Shown piece by piece: positions 39,986 through 48,506 of a stretch of DNA of 64,000 nt. The DNA is from Thalassospira mesophila. Lineage in GTDB: Bacteria > Pseudomonadota > Alphaproteobacteria > Rhodospirillales > Thalassospiraceae. The notes beneath the pieces are model-generated. The model saw nothing but the letters and a program-made list of their open reading frames with translations, made no database searches and was not told where the DNA came from. Every line of letters starts with the position of its first letter. The stretch's first letter is position 1. The position numbers and the translations under genes are program-made. The stretch lies in the NCBI RefSeq assembly GCF_002115755.1, contig NZ_JFKA01000009.1, positions 105,438 through 169,437 of the forward strand, written 5' to 3'.

Positions 39986-40771
39986 ATGTCCGCCACCCCC
40001 AGGCTTTCCGTTCGCAATATCCGCAAAAGTTTTGGCACCCACGAGGTTTTGCGCGGCATCTCGCTTGATGCGCATGACGGCGATGTTATCAGTGTGCTAG
40101 GCGCCAGTGGGTCAGGAAAATCTACCTTTTTGCGCTGCATCAACCTGCTCGAAACCGCCGACGATGGCGACATCGTGGTCAATGGCGAAGAAATTGCCAT
40201 GAAAACCACGCCACGCGGGCGCGGTGCCGCCAGCCGCAAACAACTGGACCGCATCCGCAGCGAACTGGGCATGGTGTTTCAATCGTTTAATTTATGGTCG
40301 CACATGACCATTCTTGAAAACATCATCGAAGGCCCGGTTCAGGTGCAAAAACGCCCCCGTGCCGACTGCGTGGCCGAGGCCGAAGCCCTGCTTGAAAAAG
40401 TCGGCATTGCCGATCGCAAGGATTACTACCCCGCCCATCTGTCGGGCGGGCAAAAACAGCGTGCCGCCATTGCCCGCTCCCTTGCCATGCACCCCAAGGT
40501 CATCCTGTTTGACGAACCCACCTCGGCACTGGACCCGGAACTGGTGGGCGAAGTTCTGCACGTCATGCGCGATCTGGCGGCTGAAAAAATGACCATGCTG
40601 GTCGTCACCCACGAAATGGGCTTTGCCCGCAATGTGTCGAACCGCGTCATTTTCATGCGCGACGGCCAAATCGATTGCGACGGACCCCCGCAAGACATGT
40701 TTGGCGGCAAAGGCTCCCCTCATTTCCGGCAATTCATCCGTCATATGGAAACCGAACATCATGCTGCGTAA
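39986..40771 (+). CDS. Amino acid ABC transporter ATP-binding protein (HisP type)
   Basis: 261 residues. Walker [20 protein letters not shown], signature [16 protein letters not shown], Walker [17 protein letters not shown] and H-loop [16 protein letters not shown] are all canonical for HisP/GlnQ ATPases. Its last 11 bases overlap the following lyase-type gene in another frame, so the two are translationally coupled. This ties the lyase to the imported compound. Confidence 0.95.
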   Translation: MSATPRLSVRNIRKSFGTHEVLRGISLDAHDGDVISVLGASGSGKSTFLRCINLLETADDGDIVVNGEEIAMKTTPRGRGAASRKQLDRIRSELGMVFQSFNLWSHMTILENIIEGPVQVQKRPRADCVAEAEALLEKVGIADRKDYYPAHLSGGQKQRAAIARSLAMHPKVILFDEPTSALDPELVGEVLHVMRDLAAEKMTMLVVTHEMGFARNVSNRVIFMRDGQIDCDGPPQDMFGGKGSPHFRQFIRHMETEHHAA

Positions 40772-42290
40772 TGTTGTCCTTGATAACACCCTGACCTGGC
40801 ACGATGTTTCCGCCATCGCCCACGGTGCCCCGCTTGAAATTGCCCGCGCCCCCAATGACCGCGTCGTCAAAGGCCGCCAGATTGTCGAAGCCCTGGTCAG
40901 CCGCGGCATCCATGCCTATGGCATTACCTCTGGCGTCGGTGCGCTGGCCGATACGGTGGTGGGCCGAAACGCGCAGGCGCAATTGTCGCGCAACATCATC
41001 CTCAGCCATGCCTGCGGTACCGGTCCTTTGTTGCCCGCCCCGGCAGTGCGCGCCATCATTGCCGCCCAAATCAACAATTTCGCCCATGGTTACTCCGGTG
41101 TCCGCCCGGCTACCGTCGCCGCCCTTCAGGCCCTGTTAAATCACAATTGCATCCCCGCCGTTCCTTCCAAGGGGTCGGCGGGTTATCTCATTCACATGGC
41201 GCATATTGCGCTGGTGCTGATTGGTGAAGGCCGGGCAACGCTGAACGGCGAAATGCTGTCAGGTGCCAATGCGCTAGCAAAAATCGGCGTTGCCCCGCTG
41301 GTCCTGCAAGCCAAGGAAGGCCTCAGTCTGGTTAACGGCACGTCATGTTCGGCAGGGTTGGGGTCCTTTGCGCTGGCACGTGCCTATCGTCTGGCCGACT
41401 GGGCCGATGCGGTTGCCGCCATCACACTGGAATCATCAGGCGCACAAATGGCGGCGTTCGATGAAAATATTCTCGCCCTTCGCAAATCCATCGGCATTCA
41501 GCAGGTCGGTAAAACACTGCGCGCCCGTCTGGCCCACAGCCGCCGGATTGACCTTTCGATTGGCAAACACACCCAGGACGCGCTCAGTTTGCGTGCCACC
41601 CCGCACGCCCACGGCGCTGTGCGCGATGTTTTTGCCAATACCGCCCAAATCGTTGATCAGGAACTGGCCTCTGTCACCGACAACCCGATTGTTCACGGCA
41701 CCCCGGAAGACCCCAAAGTCGCCTCCGAGGCCCACGCTGTCGCCCCCGCGCTGGCCTTGGCGCTCGACGGCCTCGCCATCGCCGTTTGTCAGCTTTCCAT
41801 GTTGTCCGAACGCCGGCTGGATCGGCTGGTAAACCCGCTGGTCAGTGACCTTCCGGCCTTTCTCACCAACGATCCCGGCGTCGGCTCCGGTCTTATGATC
41901 GCCCAATATACCGCTGCCGCCCTTGCCGCTGAAAACCGCCGTTTGGGTGCCCCGGCCAGCCTCGATGGCGGCATCACATCTGCCCTTCAGGAAGACTACC
42001 TTGCCCACCCCACGGCAGCCGCCAACAAACTGCTTGTGGTCCTTGATAACGCCGAACAGGTGCTGGCGATCGAACTCATGGCCGCCGTTCAGGCCGCCGA
42101 TCTGGTTAGCGCCGATGCCGATGCTGGCGACAGTGCCGCCATGCGCGCCCCGGGCACCAACGCCATCTATCATCAGGTCCGTAATCTGTTGCCCCTCTAT
42201 CGCGACGATCACGCCTTGGGCGACGATCTTGAAACCCTGCGTCATCTCATCGCCACCAGCGAACCTGCCCCCATCCCGGCAATGGCCTAA
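40761..42290 (+). CDS. Histidine ammonia-lyase-fold protein lacking the MIO triad (candidate trimethylammonia-lyase)
   Basis: 509 residues, aligned end to end with histidine ammonia-lyase (HutH). Kept: Tyr53 (YGITSGVG), His83 (LSHACGTG), Asn192 (LVNGTSCS), Gln272 and Arg278 (QDALSLR), Glu411 (QED). Missing: the Ala-Ser-Gly that cyclises to the MIO electrophile. Where HutH reads GSVGASGDLAPLAH, this protein has [11 protein letters not shown] (138-148), exactly three residues shorter; Asn192 is Asn195 in P. putida HutH, the same three-residue shift. The HutH Tyr280 and Phe329 positions are Leu275 and Ala324. It therefore cannot use the MIO mechanism. Ergothionase, which removes trimethylamine from ergothioneine, is to my knowledge a HutH-like enzyme without MIO, so a betaine (ergothioneine, hercynine) trimethylammonia-lyase is the best guess; an inactive homologue is possible. 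It overlaps the importer ATPase gene and precedes an N-methyl amino acid oxidase gene. Confidence 0.85.
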   Translation: MLRNVVLDNTLTWHDVSAIAHGAPLEIARAPNDRVVKGRQIVEALVSRGIHAYGITSGVGALADTVVGRNAQAQLSRNIILSHACGTGPLLPAPAVRAIIAAQINNFAHGYSGVRPATVAALQALLNHNCIPAVPSKGSAGYLIHMAHIALVLIGEGRATLNGEMLSGANALAKIGVAPLVLQAKEGLSLVNGTSCSAGLGSFALARAYRLADWADAVAAITLESSGAQMAAFDENILALRKSIGIQQVGKTLRARLAHSRRIDLSIGKHTQDALSLRATPHAHGAVRDVFANTAQIVDQELASVTDNPIVHGTPEDPKVASEAHAVAPALALALDGLAIAVCQLSMLSERRLDRLVNPLVSDLPAFLTNDPGVGSGLMIAQYTAAALAAENRRLGAPASLDGGITSALQEDYLAHPTAAANKLLVVLDNAEQVLAIELMAAVQAADLVSADADAGDSAAMRAPGTNAIYHQVRNLLPLYRDDHALGDDLETLRHLIATSEPAPIPAMA

Positions 42291-42393
42291 ACCCTTTTAC
42301 CGCTGCTAAAACCACCTCCAGCACTTGCCTTTTGGCGTTAATATTGTATGCCAAAGATCAAGCCACAAACCGTCAGGTAACAAGGATTTCCAC

Positions 42394-43548
42394 ATGTCGA
42401 ACCCGTATGATGTTGCCGTTATCGGCCTTGGCGCGATGGGAAGTGCCGCCGTATCCTTTCTGGCTGCCCGTGGTGTCCGTGTTATCGGGTTTGAGGCTGC
42501 CAGTCCCGCCCACGGCCTTGGCTCCTCGCACGGCGACAGCCGCCTGATCCGGCTTGGCTATTTTGAAGACCCAAGTTACGTGCCGTTGTTGCACCGCGCC
42601 TATGAAAACTGGCGCGGCCTTGAAAATCGCCTGCGCGAACGCATTTTGCACGTCACCGGCGTTTTGCAAATCGGCAAGCCCGACAGCAAAATCATCACCG
42701 GCACCCGCGCTTCATGCGACCTTTACGGTCTCGCCAGCGACACGCTTTTCGCCGATCAGATGCGCAAACGGTTTCCGGTTTTCGGGCTCGACGACGACGA
42801 AGTCGCGATCCTCGACCCCAATGGCGGCTGGCTCAAACCCGAAAGTGCCATCTGGGGATATCTGCGCATGGCTGCCGCCGATGGTGCAGCCCTGCATCTG
42901 GGTGAAAAGGTCGAGGAAATTGCACCCGATGATAATGGCGTTAACATTGTTGTGGGCGACCAGAAGTACCGGGTAAACCGGGTCATTGTTGCCACCGGCT
43001 CCTGGATATCGCAGTTGATCCCGGCACTGCAAAACATCACCAACCCCATCCGTCAGGTTGTGGCGTGGTATCGCCCCGCCAACGGCTTTGTCACCGACCC
43101 GCTGCGCATGCCCGCCTTTTTGCGCGACGAAGGCACCGACAGCTCGTTTTTCGGCTTCCCCGAAATCGGCCCGGATGGGGTTAAAATTGGCCGTCATGCC
43201 CATTTTATGGAAAGCATCGACCCCGACGCCCCCTACTGTGCTGTCAATGACGCCGACCGCGCCCTACTTGACGATTTCGCCGCCAAACGCCTGCCCGGCA
43301 TGCAGGGGCGCCGGGTTAACGAAACCACCTGTCGCTACACCATGCTGCCCGGCGAAAACTTCCTGCTCGACCATTTGCCGGGCGAAAACCGCGTCATAGT
43401 CGCATCGCCCTGTTCGGGCCACGGTTTTAAATTCACCAGCGTGATTGGCGAAATTCTGGCCGACCTTGCCACCAAAGGCGGCACCGACTTCCCGATTGAA
43501 GCCTTCACGTTTGACCGCCTGATGAAAGCCGCCCAAAGTGCCGATTGA
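42394..43548 (+). CDS. N-methyl amino acid oxidase (SolA/monomeric sarcosine oxidase family)
   Basis: 384 residues from the ATG at 42394 (AAGGA site upstream). It has the FAD loop VAVIGLGAMGSAAVSFLAARG at the N-terminus, GLGSSHGDSRLIRLGYFEDP typical of MSOX/MTOX, and SPCSGHGFKFTS near the C-terminus, whose Cys (about residue 340) is the expected covalent flavin attachment site. Such enzymes oxidatively demethylate secondary amines such as sarcosine, N-methyltryptophan or pipecolate, giving formaldehyde and H2O2. It follows the lyase-fold gene in the same operon, which supports an N-methylated substrate for the whole unit; the precise one is unknown. Confidence 0.88.
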   Translation: MSNPYDVAVIGLGAMGSAAVSFLAARGVRVIGFEAASPAHGLGSSHGDSRLIRLGYFEDPSYVPLLHRAYENWRGLENRLRERILHVTGVLQIGKPDSKIITGTRASCDLYGLASDTLFADQMRKRFPVFGLDDDEVAILDPNGGWLKPESAIWGYLRMAAADGAALHLGEKVEEIAPDDNGVNIVVGDQKYRVNRVIVATGSWISQLIPALQNITNPIRQVVAWYRPANGFVTDPLRMPAFLRDEGTDSSFFGFPEIGPDGVKIGRHAHFMESIDPDAPYCAVNDADRALLDDFAAKRLPGMQGRRVNETTCRYTMLPGENFLLDHLPGENRVIVASPCSGHGFKFTSVIGEILADLATKGGTDFPIEAFTFDRLMKAAQSAD

Positions 43549-43602
43549 ACAAGCTGGCGGTGCCTGTAAGTATGACGGCAAATGCCCCCGCCCCGGCATC
43601 AA

Positions 43603-43634
43603 ATGCCAAAGTGAAAGCGCTTTCACTTTGGCAT
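43603..43634. repeat. 32-bp perfect palindrome
   Basis: Both 16-bp arms match exactly (ATGCCAAAGTGAAAGC and its complement), with no loop; the centre AAAGCGCTTT looks like a LacI-family operator. It sits between two convergent genes, so a role in transcript ending (cruciform/hairpin) is as likely as protein binding. Confidence 0.8.
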
Positions 43635-43644
43635 GAGAAAAACA

Positions 43645-43677
43645 TAAACGGCATCGACCTTTGATCGATGCCGTTTA
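43645..43677. terminator. Bidirectional hairpin terminator
   Basis: A perfect 13-bp stem TAAACGGCATCGA / TCGATGCCGTTTA with a 7-nt loop lies between the convergent oxidase and SDR genes. On the minus strand it is followed by a T-rich TGTTTTTC, and on the plus strand the stem itself ends in TTTA. Confidence 0.75.
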
Positions 43678-43765
43678 TTGCAAAATCCCGGCCTATGCTG
43701 CTATGCGCTGATAATCACGTCACAATCACATACCCGACACGGGCCCAACACCCCCCGAAAGGCGC

Positions 43766-44527
43766 TTAAATCGCCAGCCCACCAGCAATATTGATGGTTT
43801 CACCGGTGATATAGCCTGCCGAAGGCCCAGCAATGAAACAAACCGTTTCGGCCACTTCTTCCAATGTCGCAATCCGGCGGATCGGATGCATATTCAAAAT
43901 GGCGTCACGATCAGGCAATTCGCCTGCCACATCCGCCGCCATATCGGTTGGCATGATGCCCGGCTGAATAACATTGACCGTAATATTGCGCGGGCCAAGA
44001 TCACGGGCAATGCCTCGCGCATAGCCGACAAGTGCGGTTTTGCTACCGGCATAATCGGCAACACCGGCAAACGGCACATACGATCCCAGCAAAGAACCAA
44101 TAAAGATAATACGCCCGCCATCGCTCAGTTTAAGCGCGGCAGCGCGCGTATTGGCAATGGTGCCCAGAACATTGACCTGCCACTGGCGATTATACTTATC
44201 CCCATCCAGTTCAGGATCATCCACCAGTTGCCCCTGAATAGCGATACCGGCATTGTTAACCAGTATGTCAAGCTGGCCAAACTCGGCAATCACGGTCTCA
44301 ATCAACGGCTTTGCCGATGCAAGGTCCGACTGGTCACTTTTGATCGCAATCGCCCGTGCCCCTTTGGCCTTTAGTTTCGCCACCACAGCCTCAGCCTTGT
44401 CTGCAGATGCTGCATATGTAATGGCGACAGCTGCTCCGCGATCTGCAAGTTGTTCTGCAACCACGGCCCCAAGGCCGCGTGATCCGCCAGTAACAAGAGC
44501 AACTTTTCCGTTCAGAGATTTGGTCAT
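43766..44527 (-). CDS. Short-chain dehydrogenase/reductase (FabG-like)
   Basis: 253 residues, classical SDR. It has cofactor loop VALVTGGSRGLGAVVAEQLA, DILVNNAGIAI, catalytic Ser in IFIGSLLGSY, Tyr-x3-Lys in DYAGSKTALVGYARG, and C-terminal TGETINIAGGLAI. The substrate is unknown. It diverges from a TetR gene across 156 bp that contain two palindromes, so it is the probable target of that repressor. Confidence 0.93.
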   Translation of the reverse strand: MTKSLNGKVALVTGGSRGLGAVVAEQLADRGAAVAITYAASADKAEAVVAKLKAKGARAIAIKSDQSDLASAKPLIETVIAEFGQLDILVNNAGIAIQGQLVDDPELDGDKYNRQWQVNVLGTIANTRAAALKLSDGGRIIFIGSLLGSYVPFAGVADYAGSKTALVGYARGIARDLGPRNITVNVIQPGIMPTDMAADVAGELPDRDAILNMHPIRRIATLEEVAETVCFIAGPSAGYITGETINIAGGLAI

Positions 44528-44590
44528 TGTCAGTTCTTTCCATTTGAAACCCCCGGTTTCCTGTGGGGAAAAATCCGGGACTTACTTTTG

Positions 44591-44602
44591 TAATGATCAT
44601 TA
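44591..44602. promoter_or_regulatory. TetR-type operator, copy 1
   Basis: TAATGATCATTA is a perfect 12-bp palindrome in the divergent region between the SDR and TetR genes, about 65 bases from the SDR start. Confidence 0.75.
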
Positions 44603-44648
44603 TAATAACGACTGTTACGAAACTGGACATGGGCTGTCAAGTTGTTTA

Positions 44649-44662
44649 ATAATGGTCATTAT
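44649..44662. promoter_or_regulatory. TetR-type operator, copy 2
   Basis: ATAATGGTCATTAT repeats the motif of copy 1 (TAATGRTCATTA) and lies about 22 bases before the TetR start, fitting autorepression. Confidence 0.75.
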
Positions 44663-44683
44663 GAAAAATGACGGTTCAAACTG

Positions 44684-45268
44684 ATGGGACGCCCCCGCAA
44701 GATAGATGTGGAAAAAACACTGGATGCTGCCTTGTGCGTTTTTTGGCGCAAAGGCTATGAAGGTGCGTCTTATACCGACCTGACAGAAGCTGCCGGCGTT
44801 GAACGTCCCGCGCTGTATTCGGCATTCGGAAACAAGGAAGAACTGTTTCGCCGCGTCCTGGCACGCTATTATGACCGCTATATGGATTTCATTCCCGAAG
44901 CACTGCAATTGCCAACCGCCCGCGCGGTTGCCGCCCATCTGCTGTATAAATCGATCGAGCTTAATACCCGCTATCCGGAGCATACCGGCTGTCTGGGCAT
45001 AAATGGCGCTCTTGCCGGTTCGGATGACGCCGAACCCGTGCGCCAGGCCCTGATCGACGCCCGCGCCGAAGCCGAAGTAAAAGTTCGCACCCGATTTGAG
45101 CAGGCGCAGTCCGAAGGCGATTTACCCCAAACAGCAAAACCCGCAGCCCTGGCGACTTTCCTGATGGCTGTTGTGCATGGCATGGCCATTCAGGCCAAAG
45201 CCGGTTTTAGCCGCGAAACACTGAAAACTGTGGCCGAGCAGGCCCTCAACGCGTGGCCCTCGGCATAA
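44684..45268 (+). CDS. TetR/AcrR family transcriptional regulator
   Basis: 194 residues beginning MGRPRKIDVEKTLDAALCVF. The helix-turn-helix (YEGASYTDLTEAAGVERPALYSAFGNKEEL split over residues 26-55) is that of the TetR subgroup that controls NemA/SDR-type genes. HTGCLGINGALAGSD is a typical ligand-domain segment with a Cys, suggesting an electrophile sensor. It is divergent from the SDR gene, with twin palindromes between. Confidence 0.93.
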   Translation: MGRPRKIDVEKTLDAALCVFWRKGYEGASYTDLTEAAGVERPALYSAFGNKEELFRRVLARYYDRYMDFIPEALQLPTARAVAAHLLYKSIELNTRYPEHTGCLGINGALAGSDDAEPVRQALIDARAEAEVKVRTRFEQAQSEGDLPQTAKPAALATFLMAVVHGMAIQAKAGFSRETLKTVAEQALNAWPSA

Positions 45269-45285
45269 CGGCTGTCACTTTCGCG

Positions 45286-46194
45286 TTAAAAATTTCCACA
45301 TAACGTTCCAATTACATCCCGGAACCAGCAATGCGCCGGGTGGGCATCGGTCCGGCGATGCCAAAGCAACTGATAGGATATGCTCGGCAATTCAAACGGT
45401 GGCTTAAAAACAGTAAGTTGATCGGAAAACCCGCTTCCATGCACAATACCGCCTAAAACGGTTGCCAGCATGTCGCTTTGCGCCACCAGCGACGGCACGG
45501 CATATGTATAAGCCACCGTAACGCCAAGACGGCGTTTAAGCCCCTCTTTGGCAAGGGCCGCATCCACAAGTCCGCGATCCTCGGCTTCGGGCGAAAACAG
45601 CACATGGCGGCCTTCTGCATAGTCCCGTGCCGATTTTTCAAACCGCGAAACATCGGTTCCCTTGCGGGCAATGCCAACAAACTCTTCGGTCCATAAATGG
45701 CGCGATAAAATACGCGCTTCACTGCCCGGCGACACCCCAATTGCCAAATCAGCCTGCCCTTCATCCAGCATCCGAATGGCATCCTGACGATTGCGCAAAG
45801 CCCGAATACGCAAATCCATGCCAGGGGCGATGGCGCGTAATGCCTTTTCCAGCGGCACCAGCAACACCTGGGTTGGGTGCTCCGCCAATGCCAGCGAAAA
45901 TACCTGTTGCGACGAGGCCGGTTCGAATACGGTTTGCAAGGACAAGGCACCATCAACGGTTGCCAGTATGGTGCGAAATGCTGGTGCCAGATCCATCGCA
46001 CGCGGCGTTGGCATCAAACCTCTTGGTGCCCGAATAAAAAGCTCGTCGCCGGTAATATGGCGCAACCGGTTCAGGGCCGCGCTCAGGGCGGGTTGTGTCA
46101 ATCCAATCCGCTGGGCCGCCCGCGTCACATGGCGTTCCGCCATCAAGGCATCAAACGCCACAATCAGGTTCAAATCAAATCCTGCATAATTCAT
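45286..46194 (-). CDS. LysR family transcriptional regulator
   Basis: 302 residues: MNYAGFDLNLIVAFDALMAE, then VTRAAQRIGLTQPALSAALN as helix-turn-helix, with the NodD/LeuO-like effector half (QVFSLALAEHPTQVLLVPLE). It is convergent with the TetR gene (17 bp apart) and divergent from a SnoaL-like gene 92 bp away, its likely target. Confidence 0.92.
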   Translation of the reverse strand: MNYAGFDLNLIVAFDALMAERHVTRAAQRIGLTQPALSAALNRLRHITGDELFIRAPRGLMPTPRAMDLAPAFRTILATVDGALSLQTVFEPASSQQVFSLALAEHPTQVLLVPLEKALRAIAPGMDLRIRALRNRQDAIRMLDEGQADLAIGVSPGSEARILSRHLWTEEFVGIARKGTDVSRFEKSARDYAEGRHVLFSPEAEDRGLVDAALAKEGLKRRLGVTVAYTYAVPSLVAQSDMLATVLGGIVHGSGFSDQLTVFKPPFELPSISYQLLWHRRTDAHPAHCWFRDVIGTLCGNF

Positions 46195-46286
46195 TAAATT
46201 GATAATTCCAAATAACTAATATCGATTTCAATTATGATAAGCCATGCCCTACCTTCGGGTCATCACAATTTGAACCGGAGCCTGAA

Positions 46287-46754
46287 ATGACCCTTCCAAC
46301 AATTCCCGCATCACAAGCAATGGCACTTACCAACGGCCAAAAACGCGCCCTGGAAAACTTATACGCCGCCCTTGCGAGCGATAATGTCGACCTTGTCGAT
46401 CACGCTCTGATCGAAAACTGGGATGACATCCCGTTGGGGCCGGGCCAGCAACCGGGCCGCGACGGCATCAAGCCGGTGTTTCGCATGTTCCGAACCGCCT
46501 TTCCCGACCTTGCCCTGACTATTGAAAACATCGTCGCCGAGGCCGACCGTGCCGCTGTGCGCCTGCGCATGACCGGCACCCATGATGGTCCCCTTATGGG
46601 CATTGCTCCCACCGGCAAGGCCATTGATATCGTTATTCATGAATTTCACGAATTTACCGGCGACCGTCTGTCGCGAACATGGCACCTTGAAGATTTGCTG
46701 GGCATGTTCGCCCAAATCGGCACCTGGCCTGACTTTGGAACGGGAGACGCATGA
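46287..46754 (+). CDS. SnoaL-like ester cyclase/polyketide-cyclase-fold protein
   Basis: 155 residues of the SnoaL-like alpha+beta barrel: ALENLYAALASDNVDLVDHA, AFPDLALTIENIVAEADRAA, VRLRMTGTHDGPLMGIAPTG. The family includes ester cyclases and many uncharacterised small-molecule binding proteins, so no reaction can be stated. CCGGAG precedes the ATG. It is divergent from the LysR gene. Confidence 0.82.
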   Translation: MTLPTIPASQAMALTNGQKRALENLYAALASDNVDLVDHALIENWDDIPLGPGQQPGRDGIKPVFRMFRTAFPDLALTIENIVAEADRAAVRLRMTGTHDGPLMGIAPTGKAIDIVIHEFHEFTGDRLSRTWHLEDLLGMFAQIGTWPDFGTGDA

Positions 46755-46839
46755 TAGAAGCACCTCAAATTACAGATTATCAGCCAATGCCTACTGCTCA
46801 ATTTGTCACTCTGCCAAGCCTGTCTTTCAGGCCGCCCGG

Positions 46840-47742
46840 TCAGGTATGAACGGTGCGGTGCTGGGCGGCAATATCGCGCGACGGCGACAGGCCAAACAGG
46901 CGGCTATATTCCCGGCTGAATTGTGACGGGCTGTCATAGCCCACCATAAATCCAGCCATGCCAACATCCTGCTTTTCCACCAGCATCAACCGCCGGGCTT
47001 CACGCAAACGCAACTGTTTCTGGTACTGCATCGGCGTCATCGCAGTGATTGCTTTAAAATGGTGATGCAGCGATGACGCGCTCATACCCACATGTTTCGC
47101 AAGGTCTTCAATGCGCAAAGGTTGCTTGAAATTCTCGCGCAGCCACGCAATGGCGCCAGCAACACGGTTGGCCGGGCTTTGTGCGGTGGCAATTTGCAAC
47201 AGGGTGCTGCCAAATGGCCCACGCAATAAATGATAAAGGATTTCTTCCTCGATCAGACAAGCAAGTCCAGCCACGTCATCGGGGCGTTCAAGCAAACGCA
47301 TCATGCGCAATACCGCGTCAAGTAACCCGTCAGGGGCTTTATGCACGGCAATGCCAAAACCGGGACTTTTATCAAGATGCCGTTTATCAAAGGCGATCCG
47401 CGTCATAACGGTTTTAAGGGCATCATGGTTAATCGCCAGACCCAGCCCGTACATCGGTTTTTCCGGGCTTGCCTGCACGACCCAGGACTGGACCGGCATA
47501 TCGAGCGATACCACCACATAATCGCCCGGCCCGTAAGACAGTTTTTGGGCACCTACAGTTGCCTGCTTGGAACCCTGAACAATCATGGCAAAACACGGCC
47601 ACTGGGCGGTATGCACGGGTTGGGTGGTTTCAGTTTTGCGACCAATCGTCAGATTGTCGATCGCTGTAGGAATTTGACCATCTTCGTTGACGAAGCGTTC
47701 AATAATACGGACAATTTCTGCAAGGGGTTCAGATTGGCTCAA
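46840..47742 (-). CDS. AraC family transcriptional regulator
   Basis: 300 residues. The N-terminal AraC_N cupin-like part includes WPCFAMIVQGSKQATVGAQK and YGPGDYVVVSLDMPVQSWVV. The C-terminal DNA-binding domain has IEDLAKHVGMSASSLHHHFK, AITAMTPMQYQKQLRLREAR and MVGYDSPSQFSREYSRLFG. It belongs to the group often found next to aldo-keto or SDR genes. It is convergent with the SnoaL-like gene; no certain target is adjacent. Confidence 0.92.
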   Translation of the reverse strand: MSQSEPLAEIVRIIERFVNEDGQIPTAIDNLTIGRKTETTQPVHTAQWPCFAMIVQGSKQATVGAQKLSYGPGDYVVVSLDMPVQSWVVQASPEKPMYGLGLAINHDALKTVMTRIAFDKRHLDKSPGFGIAVHKAPDGLLDAVLRMMRLLERPDDVAGLACLIEEEILYHLLRGPFGSTLLQIATAQSPANRVAGAIAWLRENFKQPLRIEDLAKHVGMSASSLHHHFKAITAMTPMQYQKQLRLREARRLMLVEKQDVGMAGFMVGYDSPSQFSREYSRLFGLSPSRDIAAQHRTVHT

Positions 47743-47969
47743 ACAGTCCTCCGCCGGTCAGGTTAGAAGGCAAGAATGCCCGAGACTGCGAAAAGCACAA
47801 GGCAGGAACTAACCCGATTGCAGGATCGTGCATGATTTTCACAGCATCAATGCAAAACTGCCACCGTTATGTCAGGAGGTTCAAATCACCCTGCCAAAAG
47901 TTCATTTACAAGCGAAAAACGCCGATTTTCAAGACAATAACCGCCCGCATTTGCGCAATGATCACCGCT

Positions 47970-48344
47970 TTATTCGACGTGCGTAATCGCCACGCGATCA
48001 GGATAAAATGCGACATAGTCCTTGATCGCCAGAACGGCATCATGGGGATTTTCATATGTCCAGATTGCATTTGGCGACGTTTTCCCGTCGGCATTGATCG
48101 TAAAATAACTTGCCGTGCCCTTATAAGGACAATAGCTGGTTTTATCGGACGAAACGAGAATGGCGGCGTCTACATCGCCACGCGGGAAATAATAAACCGG
48201 CTGATATCCCGCCTCGCGCAGGATGAGGGTCGCTGCACTATCGGCAATGATACGCCCGGCAAACGTCACCGTCATCCGGGTTGTGGCAGGTGCGATATCA
48301 ATTGGATGATCCGGACCGGGAACACGTACAGATTTATCCGTCAT
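47970..48344 (-). CDS. DUF427 family protein
   Basis: 124 residues from the ATG at 48344. The DUF427 fold is seen in RMTVTFAGRIIADSAATLIL, QPVYYFPRGDVD, KTSYCPYKGTASYFTI and WTYENPHDAVLAIKDYVAFY. It is a small cytosolic protein family without an established function. The 227 bp between it and the upstream AraC gene hold nothing I can recognise. Confidence 0.9.
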   Translation of the reverse strand: MTDKSVRVPGPDHPIDIAPATTRMTVTFAGRIIADSAATLILREAGYQPVYYFPRGDVDAAILVSSDKTSYCPYKGTASYFTINADGKTSPNAIWTYENPHDAVLAIKDYVAFYPDRVAITHVE

Positions 48345-48506
48345 AACGTTTGTCCTGCGATTTTGTCCTGCGATTTTGCGATATGGTTCGTAACAAGCAT
48401 ATGCGGCTTTGCCGTAAAAATATATCAAATTAGGGTTTAAACGCCGCAAAGAAGGGACACCCGCTGTGTATCCCTGCTTTGCTTTTATTGCCTTTTGGCC
48501 AGAAGT

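Noticed and set aside
41162..41204. Loss of the MIO triad as a sequencing or assembly error
   Set aside because: The change is an exact in-frame removal of three codons with further substitutions around it and at two other active-site positions, and the reading frame is intact throughout.
41436..42245. 269-codon open frame on the minus strand inside the lyase-fold gene
   Set aside because: It is antisense to conserved lyase motifs and is a compositional artefact.
43603..43634. Calling the 32-bp palindrome a LacI-family operator outright
   Set aside because: The core fits, but it lies between convergent 3' ends and no LacI-family regulator gene is in the window.
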